Below, in pieces: positions 54,363 through 63,776 of a DNA stretch of 64,000 nucleotides. The position numbers were made by a program, and so were the translations under genes. The stretch comes from Flavobacterium sp. MK4S-17 (GTDB lineage: Bacteria > Bacteroidota > Bacteroidia > Flavobacteriales > Flavobacteriaceae). Where the stretch lies: NCBI RefSeq assembly GCF_009848495.1, contig NZ_WWEP01000035.1:62001-126000 (forward strand), written 5' to 3'. Numbering within the stretch: the stretch's first letter is position 1; every line of letters starts with the position of its first letter. The notes under the pieces were generated by a model. The model searched no databases. It had not been told where the DNA came from and worked only from the letters and a program-made list of their open reading frames with translations.

Positions 54363-55133
54363 ATGGTATATCCTGAAATCTTTGTAAAAAAAGTTATTGA
54401 ATGCACAAAAACAGAAATCTATATTGGGACAGGAAACCCAAATAGTAAGATTTTGATTGTAGGAAAAGAAACAGCAACTGATGTTGAAAATAAAGCTAAA
54501 GGAGACGAACTCTATGTTAGGTTTCAAAATGAAATGCTTCAAGATTTTAAAGAAAATGCAACTAAATGGAATTTGAATATAGAAAACCTTTTACATGTTG
54601 ACTCTATACCCAATTGGAAAGGTGGAAAAGATTCACCATTAACTTCAAATCCATTGTTCCCCTTTAAGAGTTTACACGCAAAAGAATTAAAAGAAGGACA
54701 AACCTGGAGCAAGTACCAAAAACTCCATGATTTAATATTTCTCAATAATTTATCATCTGTAAAAGAGAAAGAAATTGACTTTCATAATAATTTTTTTCTA
54801 ACGGAAATGAATAGCTCTCCCGCAAAATTTACCAGAGATGCGGATAAGAAAGGAATTCCGGACAGAAAGAAGTTTATTAAAGAAAGTGTTTTTTTTCAAA
54901 ATTTTCCAATCGTCATATTAGCCTGCAGCAATTATATAAATGGTGTCGAAATTGAAGAAATATTTAATGTGAAATTTGACAAACAAATTGGCAATGAAAA
55001 GCAATTATGTTGGACTCATTATAACGCTGATAAAACAAAATTAGTAATTCACACACGTCAATTAAGTACGAATGTATCGGATAGTCTACTTATTGAAATT
55101 GCAAATGAAATACGATCTTTTTTAAAGAAATAA
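54363..55133 (+). CDS. Uracil-DNA-glycosylase-fold protein
   Basis: The 256-residue protein has a GNPNSKILIVGKE segment (about 24-36) resembling the first motif of the UDG superfamily and a C-terminal VIHTRQLSTN resembling the histidine-containing motif. The catalytic acid of classical enzymes is not obvious. UDG-fold proteins of this kind occur in Bacteroidota defence islands. It is the last plus-strand gene of the R-M block. The assignment to UDG superfamily is tentative. Confidence 0.6.
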   Translation: MVYPEIFVKKVIECTKTEIYIGTGNPNSKILIVGKETATDVENKAKGDELYVRFQNEMLQDFKENATKWNLNIENLLHVDSIPNWKGGKDSPLTSNPLFPFKSLHAKELKEGQTWSKYQKLHDLIFLNNLSSVKEKEIDFHNNFFLTEMNSSPAKFTRDADKKGIPDRKKFIKESVFFQNFPIVILACSNYINGVEIEEIFNVKFDKQIGNEKQLCWTHYNADKTKLVIHTRQLSTNVSDSLLIEIANEIRSFLKK

Positions 55134-55225
55134 AATTTAAAAATCGTGATTATGTTCAAGCACCGTTCAAAAAAGTATTGGTGTGAGATCGGCGAACGAA
55201 TTTATTTTTAATATCAGTCCCAAGC

Positions 55226-56908
55226 TTACTGATTTCCCTTTTCATCCATCTCCTTCCTGATCTTCGCACTAAAGAAGTTAGGTGAAATACCGGTTCTCGC
55301 CTTAAAAGCTGTAACAAAACTTTGTGTAGTACCAAAGCCCGCTTCCTTAGCGAGCGCTTCATGAGTAAACATGCGTTTGTGCTTATCGGTTTTCAGTTGC
55401 TCAATAATATAATCTATCTTGAGGTCATTTATGTACTCAGTAAAGCTCTTGCCGTAACAGTGCGAAATCACATCGGATACATAATGTACATTTGTTTCCA
55501 GATAAACCGCCATTGAGGCTCGCGTAATATTGGGCTCAAGATACCGCATAGACTGTCTCCATTTCTCTAAGCGAGACAGAATTTTATCTACCGTTTCCTG
55601 TGGGATATTTAGTTCTTTGGGTGCGTCGCTAACTGGATTACTTATAGGTTTTTTATTTTCCATCAATTCACGGAAAATACGGTTACGCCGACGGTGCCTG
55701 TACAATGCCACTGTAAGAAGTATAATGATTATAGCCAGGCAAACAGAACCTACAATCAATAATTTCTTATGAGACACCTCCTGAGAGAGTTGCTTTTCAA
55801 TATTCTTTTTTTCCTGCCGGAGTTCCACCGTATCATAGTTGACATGAATATTGTCATACAATTTATCATGGGTAGTTCTTAAGATACTGTCGGCGACCAA
55901 TAACCGGTCTACATAATACAATACCTGTTTTAGTTCGCCCTTATCTTTATAAAAATCAATCAATAATTCGAAACTCTCCCTTAGATCAGGCCGGATGTAA
56001 TCATAATCTAATAAAGCCTCGTCCACATGTTTTAAGTACGGTACGCTTTCCCGGCGTCGCTTTAAATCCCAAAGGCTTTTACCAATGTAGAAATTAGCCA
56101 CTGCAACATTACCATGGTCTTTATTATCCTTTATCTCGGGTATGGATTTTTTGAGATGTTCTATGGCTGAGGCATAATTTTCCCTGAAATATTCATTTAA
56201 GCCTTGCAAGTGAAGGAAATAAGCATCCATGCTATGGTTGTTTAAGGCTTTGGCGGCAGTATTTCCCTGCGTTACCATGTCCAGTGATTTTCCATAGTCG
56301 CCGGCCTTGTTATAAACTAGGCCTAAGGAATGCAGCGTATTAAGGTAAGCCCTGGGGTTCGTATTCTTAAAATACTGAAGGCAGGAATTAAAGAGCTGGA
56401 TAGCCTCCTCATTTTTGCCCAGGTAATACTTGACATGGGCAATATTGTATGTGAGCTTATATTTTAAGTAGTCATCTCCTGATACTTCAATGTAGGGTTT
56501 GGCAATAAGATAATTCTCCAAAGCCAGTTCATGCCGTTTAAGGGCATAGAAAGCAATTCCTTTTGACAGGTAAGCCGATCCTATTAATTTATTATCACCT
56601 GATTGCTTGGCAGCATATACCATGCTGTCGCTGTAAATGATAGCCATATTTTCATCGGCATAATCAGCATAGTTTTTATAACCTGTTGCAATAAGTTCCC
56701 AATCTTGCGCTGCTTTAGCGTTTGCCAGGAATGCCTGTAAATATATTTTCTGCCGCGCAGGCATTTCTTTAGTACTTCCTATCCTGGTGAACAGGTACCT
56801 GAAGTCTTTCCTCTGTAAGGAATCCTGCACCGATGTGGCGAAGGATTCCTGAAACATTATGATGAATATACAATGTAATAATAATGTAGATATGCGACTG
56901 ATTGCCAT
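55226..56908 (-). CDS. TPR-AraC hybrid transcriptional regulator, membrane-spanning
   Basis: From the ATG at 56908 (MAISRIST) this is a 560-residue protein with a signal sequence (about 1-24) and periplasmic TPR-like helices (about 90-320). A single membrane helix (about 375-398) is followed by a cytoplasmic AraC-type HTH at the C-terminus (KMFTHEALAKEAGFGTTQSFVTAFKARTGISPNFF). The frame could extend 17 residues upstream. Such one-protein sensors are typical of flavobacteria and join an external TPR sensor to a DNA-binding output. The likely targets are the lipoprotein and AraC genes that follow, but this is inferred from position. Confidence 0.85.
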   Translation of the reverse strand: MAISRISTLLLHCIFIIMFQESFATSVQDSLQRKDFRYLFTRIGSTKEMPARQKIYLQAFLANAKAAQDWELIATGYKNYADYADENMAIIYSDSMVYAAKQSGDNKLIGSAYLSKGIAFYALKRHELALENYLIAKPYIEVSGDDYLKYKLTYNIAHVKYYLGKNEEAIQLFNSCLQYFKNTNPRAYLNTLHSLGLVYNKAGDYGKSLDMVTQGNTAAKALNNHSMDAYFLHLQGLNEYFRENYASAIEHLKKSIPEIKDNKDHGNVAVANFYIGKSLWDLKRRRESVPYLKHVDEALLDYDYIRPDLRESFELLIDFYKDKGELKQVLYYVDRLLVADSILRTTHDKLYDNIHVNYDTVELRQEKKNIEKQLSQEVSHKKLLIVGSVCLAIIIILLTVALYRHRRRNRIFRELMENKKPISNPVSDAPKELNIPQETVDKILSRLEKWRQSMRYLEPNITRASMAVYLETNVHYVSDVISHCYGKSFTEYINDLKIDYIIEQLKTDKHKRMFTHEALAKEAGFGTTQSFVTAFKARTGISPNFFSAKIRKEMDEKGNQ

Positions 56909-57094
56909 TTGTTGCAACGGTAATTTATTTCTAAGCAATAATTTAGAACATAGCAGCACGTAAAATTAATTTGAGGTATGGGGTAAATCAAAAATAGCCA
57001 ATATCCCAGTTTTCACTTCTCATTTAACACATTTTAAGACTGTGAATTTTCAGAAAATCCACAATGAGAATTCAGAATCCCCAACCTGATGCAC

Positions 57095-57125
57095 TTGCCG
57101 CGCCTCAGCAATGCCCGTAGCTTTG
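57095..57125 (+). promoter_or_regulatory. Promoter of the lipoprotein gene
   Basis: TTG at 57095-57097 and TAGCTTTG at 57118-57125 are separated by 20 bases, a full match to the Bacteroidota TTG-N19-21-TAnnTTTG consensus. The transcript would start about 90 bases before the ATG at 57226. Confidence 0.6.
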
Positions 57126-57225
57126 TTTCGAATTCACAAGCCAAGGGTTGCCTGCAGCCCACACAGTTTGTCATCCGGATGAATGAACTGATTAAAACGA
57201 ATCAGTCACATTTAAACACGAAAAA

Positions 57226-57933
57226 ATGAAAATCGTAAACTTAATCCCGATGGGCCTCTTATCGGTTATTCTGTTCGCATGTACAACCGAAACCGATCCA
57301 CTGAATAGCATTGATAGCATTGATAATAAACCAGATACATACTTCAAGAAACTTGGCAATAGTGCCGGAAACGGAGCGAATCCCTATGATGGTATAGGAC
57401 AATCCTACAGAAACGCATTGTCACTTTATAAGGTAAGTAGCCATAAACCAGACAATTATGAAGATCTCTTGTTGCTTGTCCAGAACCTATCCGGCGGCGC
57501 GTCGGAAATCACAAGCGACTCAACGACGCAGCAGTTATTAGCCTCCTGCATGAATACACCTGATGCAGCACTTGAGCAAGTTCTGCAAAACCCTTCACTA
57601 AGTGAACCCGCGGTAACTATTTTATCAGATTTCTTTGACAACTACAGCTATTGGGCAAGCGAACCATTCGGTAAAGCTTACAGCGACATTATTGCTATTG
57701 AAAACACTACGCTAAACTCTGCAACCTTATCAGATGAAGAGCAACGAATAATACTTGCAGTCACCTCCATAACCCGCTACTCACTGCATCACTCGTGTTG
57801 TGAGGACACGGACTGGGGAAAATCAGTCGGTAATATTATTGCTGCACTGGCGGGTGCACTGGAAAGTAATCAGGCAGCTGTTGAATACCCACTAATTACA
57901 AGTATTGCCGGGCTGGAAAAAATACAATTGTAG
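57226..57933 (+). CDS. Lipoprotein of unknown function
   Basis: This 235-residue protein has a lipoprotein signal (lipobox LFAC, Cys19). The mature part is acidic, Ser/Thr-rich and mostly helical, with no membrane segment and no family that I recognise. It is divergent from the TPR-AraC regulator and followed by an AraC gene, which suggests a small regulated envelope unit. A terminator hairpin follows the stop codon. Confidence 0.68.
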   Translation: MKIVNLIPMGLLSVILFACTTETDPLNSIDSIDNKPDTYFKKLGNSAGNGANPYDGIGQSYRNALSLYKVSSHKPDNYEDLLLLVQNLSGGASEITSDSTTQQLLASCMNTPDAALEQVLQNPSLSEPAVTILSDFFDNYSYWASEPFGKAYSDIIAIENTTLNSATLSDEEQRIILAVTSITRYSLHHSCCEDTDWGKSVGNIIAALAGALESNQAAVEYPLITSIAGLEKIQL

Positions 57934-57940
57934 CACTATT

Positions 57941-57967
57941 AAAGCCCGCGGGATACCGTCGGGCTTT
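57941..57967 (+). terminator. Hairpin between the lipoprotein and AraC genes
   Basis: An 8-bp AAAGCCCG/CGGGCTTT stem lies just after the lipoprotein stop codon. The start of the AraC gene follows within 20 bases, so read-through or attenuation is possible. Confidence 0.6.
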
Positions 57968-57981
57968 GTAATTCATTGGAT

Positions 57982-58818
57982 ATGGAAGATATAGCAGACA
58001 AGTTCCCGGCAGAAGTGCATTTCTATACCGGAAAGGATAATGAGGCTAAAACCGATAGAGTAAACTGTAGCGGAAACTTTCTCTTCATTTTTGTCAGGTC
58101 AGGGGTTTTCAGGGCCATGATCGACGGGGATAAAATTTCCTGCACTTCTAATGAACTGGTCGTAGCATTATGCCGGCACTATTACCAAGTGCTGAGCTAC
58201 AACAGAAAAATGGCCTGTTATTTTGTAAAGGTCCAATGGCAGTTTATAACCGACATTAAAATGTCCAGCCAATTTATAGAAGTGTTGGTAAGCAAGCAGA
58301 ATATTAAAATTTTGCCCGATTTGTTTGATGCGAAGGTCCTAGCGCGGATTATGAAACTGCTTCACTATTATTACCAAACTTCTACGAATCCGAACCGATT
58401 TCCGCAGGCATCTTTTACCGCAGCGTTGAGCCTACTGATATTTCAGGCAGCCTGGCAGCAGGACACAAATTTGGCCAATACATCGTTCAACAGGAAAGAA
58501 TTGCTTACTATACAGTTCCTGAAACTACTGATTCAAAATTACCGGGAGCAGCACAGCCCCGGATTTTATGCAAAGCAACTATTTGTAACAAGCGGCTACC
58601 TCAATAAAGCCGTGCGTGAGGTAACAGGAAAAACAGTTATAAAATGTATTACAGAAGTACTTATCAGCGAAGCAAAATATTTACTGATGAGTTCACAACA
58701 TTCAGTGGAAACCATTAGCGAGCTACTGCACTTTACTTCTGCGGGGAGCTTCAGCAGGTTCTTTAAAAGGCAAACAGAGACAACGCCTATGGAATATAGA
58801 AAAGAATACGGTAAATAA
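57982..58818 (+). CDS. AraC-family transcriptional regulator
   Basis: From the ATG at 57982 the protein has 278 residues; a TTG at 57976 would add two. The first 150 or so residues form a cupin-like domain (VHFYTGKDNEAKTDR...FLFIFVRSG). The C-terminal 100 residues carry the two HTH units of AraC (YAKQLFVTSGYLNKAVREVTGK and VETISELLHFTSAGSFSRFFKRQTETTPMEYR). No ligand is indicated. It probably controls genes of the nearby ICE cargo or the backbone. Confidence 0.87.
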   Translation: MEDIADKFPAEVHFYTGKDNEAKTDRVNCSGNFLFIFVRSGVFRAMIDGDKISCTSNELVVALCRHYYQVLSYNRKMACYFVKVQWQFITDIKMSSQFIEVLVSKQNIKILPDLFDAKVLARIMKLLHYYYQTSTNPNRFPQASFTAALSLLIFQAAWQQDTNLANTSFNRKELLTIQFLKLLIQNYREQHSPGFYAKQLFVTSGYLNKAVREVTGKTVIKCITEVLISEAKYLLMSSQHSVETISELLHFTSAGSFSRFFKRQTETTPMEYRKEYGK

Positions 58819-58882
58819 CAGGCATGCACAGATAACAGTGCTTCATTATTGTCGGTGCACGGCTATATCAATTATTTGAGCT

Positions 58883-59725
58883 ATGGTACGTTCAGCGATT
58901 TTTAAGGAGATACTATCAGAAATAGATATCAGGGAGCGGGAACTGTCGCTCGGCGATACATCCCTTATTGAACAGTCCGGGATCATGATCGCGTTGTTAC
59001 AAGGGGTTCTTGTACGCATTAAGGAACAGGTACGCACAGTCGGATTTGCCGATGCAATGCAGGAAATTGAGTTTTTTAAGGAAGTGAAGCCTCTGGTTTT
59101 GGGTAAACTCATCTACTACAATAATGTCTATAGAATTGAAACTACCTGCCCCGTAAGGGGCGGCAAGCTATACCGTAAATATTTTGAGGGCCAGCTGAAG
59201 CTTTTAAAACAGAATAATACCAGCCAGCTGGATATGGACTTCTACAGGTATTACCGTTCGGGCAGGACAGATAAAGATGCTGACTATTTTTTGCGGGAGC
59301 AGGTACATTATGCTACCGTTTTAGACAGCTTCTACTTTGAGATGGACAGCCAGTATTCCACCTATTATGACCATCTGGTCGCAAGGTTTATAGCCCAGGA
59401 CCATACCTACATTTATCTTTTGTCAAGGATTGATCCTGAAACGCCGGTTAACTTCGGTTTACTGGATATTCCGGAGGACCTGCAATGGACAGGCACTAAA
59501 AATGCCCTTATAGAACTCATTTACGCACTATATATTTCCGGGGTACTATCCCATGGTAAGATAGGCATCCGAAAGCTGAGCCTGATTTTTCAAAGCCTTT
59601 TTAAAATATCGTTGGGCGATATTCATCACGCCTTTCACCGCATGAAAGACCGTTCCGGCAAGCGGACGTTATTTATTGACCAATTACGGGACTCCCTTGA
59701 AGACTATATGGACAAGGACCTTTAA
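58883..59725 (+). CDS. RteC-family regulator of a conjugative element
   Basis: This 280-residue protein matches RteC over its full length (segments ADYFLREQVHYATVLDSFYFEMDSQYS and ALYISGVLSHGKIGIRKLS). In CTnDOT-type conjugative transposons RteC activates excision genes. Here it is the first gene of an ICE-backbone run and is followed by a terminator and the excisionase-like gene. The family assignment is strong; its regulatory target in this element is inferred from CTnDOT. Confidence 0.9.
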   Translation: MVRSAIFKEILSEIDIRERELSLGDTSLIEQSGIMIALLQGVLVRIKEQVRTVGFADAMQEIEFFKEVKPLVLGKLIYYNNVYRIETTCPVRGGKLYRKYFEGQLKLLKQNNTSQLDMDFYRYYRSGRTDKDADYFLREQVHYATVLDSFYFEMDSQYSTYYDHLVARFIAQDHTYIYLLSRIDPETPVNFGLLDIPEDLQWTGTKNALIELIYALYISGVLSHGKIGIRKLSLIFQSLFKISLGDIHHAFHRMKDRSGKRTLFIDQLRDSLEDYMDKDL

Positions 59726-59733
59726 CGAAGTGA

Positions 59734-59757
59734 AGCAGCCGATGGGCTGCTTTTTTT
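59734..59757 (+). terminator. Terminator after rteC
   Basis: A 7-bp AGCAGCC/GGCTGCT stem with a 4-base loop is followed by a T-run nine bases past the rteC stop codon. Confidence 0.82.
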
Positions 59758-59870
59758 ATGATCTACAGCAACCGTAAAAAAAAAATATTCTGCCCATTGG
59801 CACACCTTGGCAGATAAAGCTTACTGTAATGACAAACTTGTGGCTAGTTTAATTCAAAAATCGTACTATC

Positions 59871-60179
59871 ATGAACATCGACAGAAATGAATTTCATGCC
59901 TGGATGGAACGTGTTATGCAACGCTTTGACTTGCTGGCCGAGAAAATCCTACAGGTGGAACAGCGCCATACAGCTATTGATGGCGAAGAACTATTGGACA
60001 ACCAGGACGTACTGCAGATGCTGAAGATCAGCTCACGTTCCCTGCAACGCTACCGTTCCGGCGGAAGGCTGCCCTATTACACCATTAGCGGAAAACTCTA
60101 TTACAAGCTTTCTGATGTGCATCAATTTATCCGCGACAGTTTCCAAAAAAGATTACCGGGATTACAAGCCAGGGAATGA
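59871..60179 (+). CDS. Excisionase-like HTH protein (MerR/Xis type)
   Basis: The 102-residue protein has a short helical N-terminus and a winged HTH (about 43-90, LLDNQDVLQMLKISSRSLQRYRSGGRLPYYTISGKLYYKLSDVHQFI). This is the standard pattern of the small helix-turn-helix proteins beside rteC in Bacteroidota ICEs. It probably bends DNA during excision or regulates backbone genes. No partner integrase is in the window. Confidence 0.85.
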   Translation: MNIDRNEFHAWMERVMQRFDLLAEKILQVEQRHTAIDGEELLDNQDVLQMLKISSRSLQRYRSGGRLPYYTISGKLYYKLSDVHQFIRDSFQKRLPGLQARE

Positions 60180-60255
60180 CAAGCCCTGCTTCAGGCTTCC
60201 CACTCACATTTGCAAATTCTTAAATACATAGCTTTAAAATGCAAAATCGGCAGCT

Positions 60256-61653
60256 ATGGAAGACAATCAACAAATATCGGGACATCCTGATGAACTGAAT
60301 GAGATGCTGCTTGTACTGGACAAGAAGCACAATAAAGTGCGGGCAGTAACACAGCTAACCAAGAACGGCGAGTTAAAAGCAGCAGAAATAAACGCTAAGA
60401 ATCAATCTGATTTTCTACGGATTGAACGCCACGGTGACTTTTTCTCCAACTTCTTCGGCAACTTCACGCGGCAACTCAAAGAACCAACGCGATTTGATTT
60501 TTTCCGCGTGCCCTTCTCCATCGGATTAGAAATTGCCCGCGAATTGCAGGGTTATCTCAATGACATGGGGGCAGATGCGCAGCAACTGCTTTCAAAATAT
60601 GCTATCAATTCCGAATATCAACATAAAAATCATACTACAATGGAAACAACAGAAGAATACAAATTTAAGCCCGAACAAGTAAATTGGGAATCCCTGAATA
60701 ATTTAGGCCTAAGCAGGGAACGCCTGGAAAAGATGAACCTTATAGAGCCCCTACTCAAAGGGTTTAAGACCAATGACCTGGTGCCGTTGACACTCACCAT
60801 GGGTGATGCTGTGGCGAAACTGGATGCCAGGCTTTCACTTCAGACCAACGATGCCGGACAGGTGGTCGTAGCCATGCACGGGATACGCAAGGAACCTAAT
60901 TTAAATTATCCCTTCTTTGGACATGAGTTTTCCAAAGAAGATAAAGAGAATTTGCTTAAAACAGGCAATATGGGCAGGGTCGTAGACCTGTACAACCAAA
61001 AGACAAGCGAATTTGTGCCGTCAGTAATAAGTGTTGACCGCAAAACCAATGAGTTGGTAGCTTACAAGGCAGAGTGGATGCAGATACCTGATGAGATTAA
61101 GGGCATTAAGCTGGATGAGCAGCAAAAACAGGCATTGCAGGAAGGCAAACCCCTTTATCTTGAGGGGATGACCTCCAGGAATGGGGATCCCTTTGACGCC
61201 ACGGTGCAGTTTAATGCCGACAAACGCTATGTCGAATTTATATTTGACCGCAACCACGGCCAGAACCAGTCCCAAGGCAAAACGTATGATGAAGCACCGA
61301 GGGAATTCAGGGGCAAAGAACTGACCGAGGAACAGTACAGTAAGTTCAAAGAAGGAATGACTGTATATATCACAGGGTTAATCGACAAGAATGATAAGAA
61401 GTACCAAGGGTACATCACCTACAACAGCGAAAGCGGGAAAGTTGGCTTTTCCTTTAATAACCCATCAAAGTCAAAAGAGGAGGCCCTGCTTGAGACTAGC
61501 CCGCAAACTTCACAAGCAACTGCTGAAAGTGAAATGAGCCAGGATCGTAATCCTACAAAGGAAGACGATAAGAAACAGCAAAAAGAAAATATCGCTGACA
61601 AACAGCCGGACCAGGAAGATGCCCCTACGAAAAAGAGAGGCAGGAAAATGTAA
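60256..61653 (+). CDS. DUF3945 domain-containing ICE protein
   Basis: This 465-residue protein carries the DUF3945 domain (about 140-370, with LSRERLEKMNLIEPLLKG, VVAMHGIRKEPNLNYPFFGHEF and DEIKGIKLDEQQKQALQEGKPLYLEG). The last part repeats the GKELTEEQYSKFKEGMTVYITGLIDK pattern. The C-terminus is a charged, disordered tail rich in Lys, Gln and Ser. DUF3945 genes stand directly before topB in many Bacteroidota conjugative elements, as here. The function is unknown. Confidence 0.88.
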   Translation: MEDNQQISGHPDELNEMLLVLDKKHNKVRAVTQLTKNGELKAAEINAKNQSDFLRIERHGDFFSNFFGNFTRQLKEPTRFDFFRVPFSIGLEIARELQGYLNDMGADAQQLLSKYAINSEYQHKNHTTMETTEEYKFKPEQVNWESLNNLGLSRERLEKMNLIEPLLKGFKTNDLVPLTLTMGDAVAKLDARLSLQTNDAGQVVVAMHGIRKEPNLNYPFFGHEFSKEDKENLLKTGNMGRVVDLYNQKTSEFVPSVISVDRKTNELVAYKAEWMQIPDEIKGIKLDEQQKQALQEGKPLYLEGMTSRNGDPFDATVQFNADKRYVEFIFDRNHGQNQSQGKTYDEAPREFRGKELTEEQYSKFKEGMTVYITGLIDKNDKKYQGYITYNSESGKVGFSFNNPSKSKEEALLETSPQTSQATAESEMSQDRNPTKEDDKKQQKENIADKQPDQEDAPTKKRGRKM

Positions 61654-61670
61654 AATATAAATGAAGCATC

Positions 61671-63734
61671 ATGATTACAGTACTTGCAGAAAAACCCAGC
61701 GTGGCCCGTGAACTGGCTGCGCTGCTAAACGCTACGGAAAAAAAAGAAGGCTTTTTTCAGGGAAATGGCTATTATGTCACCTGGGCCCTAGGGCATCTTG
61801 TGACCTTGGGTCTACCTGAAGATTATGGCCTCCCCGGTTTCCAAAAAGATAACCTCCCTATAATCCCTTCACCCTTTATGCTCACCCCGCGAAAAGGGTC
61901 CGGAAATGAACGGCTGCTGCCCGATAAAAGGATCGTAAAGCAACTGGTTGCTATTGGGGAGCTGTTCAGAAAAAGCGAAAGCCTTATTGCTGCGACGGAT
62001 GCCGGCCGCGAAGGAGAACTCATCTTCCGCTACATATACGAGTACCTGAATTGCAGAAAACCTTTTAAAAGGCTTTGGGTCAGCTCATTGACCGAGAAGG
62101 CACTCCGGAAGGGTTTTGCCAACTTATTGCCGGGAGAAGAGTTTGAAAACCTGTATCTCGCCGCCAGGGCGCGCAGCCGTGCCGACTGGCTGGTCGGTAT
62201 TAATGCTTCGCAGGCGCTCAGTATAGCAGCAGGTACAGGAGTTTACTCCCTTGGCCGGGTACAAACGCCTACCCTGGGGCTGGTCTGCAAAAGATTTTTG
62301 GAACACCGCGACCATAAACCCGTGAAATACTGGCAGATTCAGCTTGTACATACCAAGTCGTTTATAGAGTTCAGGAGCAATGGTGCATTACATTTCGATA
62401 CGCAGCAGAAAGCCGAAGATGTTTTAAAATCAGTACAGCGCCAGAGCCATGCCACAGTATCCGCCATACTATCGGAAACTGTCCATGAACCCGCTCCCTT
62501 GTTGTTCGACCTGACAGCGCTGCAAAAGGAAGCCAACCGGAAATATGGGTTAACAGCAACCGAGACACTTGAAATTGCACAAGGCTTATATGAAAAGCAA
62601 TTTATTACCTACCCGCGCACCGGCAGTGAATACGTGACGCAGGACGTATGGGAAGGAATACCGGCGCTCATAAGAGGCCTTCAACACGACCCCGAGCTTG
62701 GCAAGCATCTTACCAAAATAAAATTCGGAAGGCTTAACAGGCACATTGTAAACGAAGGTCAGGTGACCGACCACCATGGCCTGCTTATTACGGAAAAGCT
62801 ACCATCTGCCTTATCGGTAAAAGAGGATGTCATCTTCAAAATGATAGCCCTGCGATTACTGGAATCAGTTTCGGAAGCCTGTATTAAAGAAGTCAGCCGT
62901 ATTACATTGCAGGTGCTGCATTATGATTTCGGCCTGACTACTTCTGAAATAACAGAGCCGGGTTGGCTATCCATACAGAACGCCTTTGACGAAAATACTA
63001 ACGATGAAAGAAATGTACCCGAATTAAAGGAAGGTGACCGGGTAACTATCACATCCAGCACCATAAAGCAAAAACAGCATGCCGGGCCACAGCTGTATAC
63101 AGAAGCCAGCCTTTTACCCGCAATGGAATATATCATTTCCGAAAACTGCACCGTAGCGTCAAAGCAGGATTTAAAGCACGTTGGCCTGGGTACGCCCGCC
63201 ACAAGGGCTTCAGTTATAGAAGGACTGCTGGAGCGGCAATATATAGCACGTGAGGGTAAAGCTCTTATCCCAACCTCAAAAGGACTTGCGGTATATGATA
63301 TCGTGGCAAATATGCGTATAGGCTCAGCAGCCATGACGGCAGATTGGGAAATCGCACTGGTAAGTATTGAACAGGGTACATTCTCCAGCGAAAAGTTCCA
63401 ATCTGAGATTGAGGCCTACACCAAGAGTATCACCGGGGAGTTATTAAAAGCTCCTGTTAAAAATGAAGCTGTCCCGGAACTGCTATGCCCCAAGTGTGGA
63501 AAGCACCACTTGCATATTTCCGAAAACGTGGTAAAGTGCCCCGCTGAGCAATGTGGCTGGCTTCAGTTTAGAAAAGTCTGTGGTACGATACTACCTGCTG
63601 CAGAAATTGAAAATCTGGTCAAGAACAGGAGCACGAATGTACTTAAGGGAATGATCAGTAAATCCGGCAAAAAATTTAACGCACGGTTGATCTTGGACGA
63701 TGAGCACCAGGTTGCTTTCGCTTTTGAAAAATAA
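61671..63734 (+). CDS. topB: DNA topoisomerase III (type IA), mobile-element type
   Basis: This 687-residue enzyme relaxes and decatenates DNA by cutting one strand through a tyrosine. It has the Toprim residues Glu7 and DAGREGE (110-116), the GRVQTPTLGL motif, and the active-site Tyr314 in QFITYPRTGSEY. The C-terminal zinc-binding part has two cysteine pairs (CPKCGKHH...KCPAEQCGW). ICE-borne topB genes of this kind are associated with transfer or excision of the element. It starts 17 bases after the DUF3945 stop. A strong terminator follows. Confidence 0.94.
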   Translation: MITVLAEKPSVARELAALLNATEKKEGFFQGNGYYVTWALGHLVTLGLPEDYGLPGFQKDNLPIIPSPFMLTPRKGSGNERLLPDKRIVKQLVAIGELFRKSESLIAATDAGREGELIFRYIYEYLNCRKPFKRLWVSSLTEKALRKGFANLLPGEEFENLYLAARARSRADWLVGINASQALSIAAGTGVYSLGRVQTPTLGLVCKRFLEHRDHKPVKYWQIQLVHTKSFIEFRSNGALHFDTQQKAEDVLKSVQRQSHATVSAILSETVHEPAPLLFDLTALQKEANRKYGLTATETLEIAQGLYEKQFITYPRTGSEYVTQDVWEGIPALIRGLQHDPELGKHLTKIKFGRLNRHIVNEGQVTDHHGLLITEKLPSALSVKEDVIFKMIALRLLESVSEACIKEVSRITLQVLHYDFGLTTSEITEPGWLSIQNAFDENTNDERNVPELKEGDRVTITSSTIKQKQHAGPQLYTEASLLPAMEYIISENCTVASKQDLKHVGLGTPATRASVIEGLLERQYIAREGKALIPTSKGLAVYDIVANMRIGSAAMTADWEIALVSIEQGTFSSEKFQSEIEAYTKSITGELLKAPVKNEAVPELLCPKCGKHHLHISENVVKCPAEQCGWLQFRKVCGTILPAAEIENLVKNRSTNVLKGMISKSGKKFNARLILDDEHQVAFAFEK

Positions 63735-63740
63735 TATATT

Positions 63741-63776
63741 ACTAAACGGGGTTAGTGATTGCAAGCCCCGTTTAGT
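63741..63776. terminator. Bidirectional terminator after topB
   Basis: An 11-bp stem (ACTAAACGGGG with CCCCGTTTAGT) with a 14-base loop and a following T-run lies between topB and the convergent minus-strand gene; that gene's stop codon (63772-63774) lies inside the right arm. Confidence 0.8.

Noticed and set aside
62921..63334. 137-residue minus-strand open frame
   Set aside because: It is antisense to topB, which is intact across this region.
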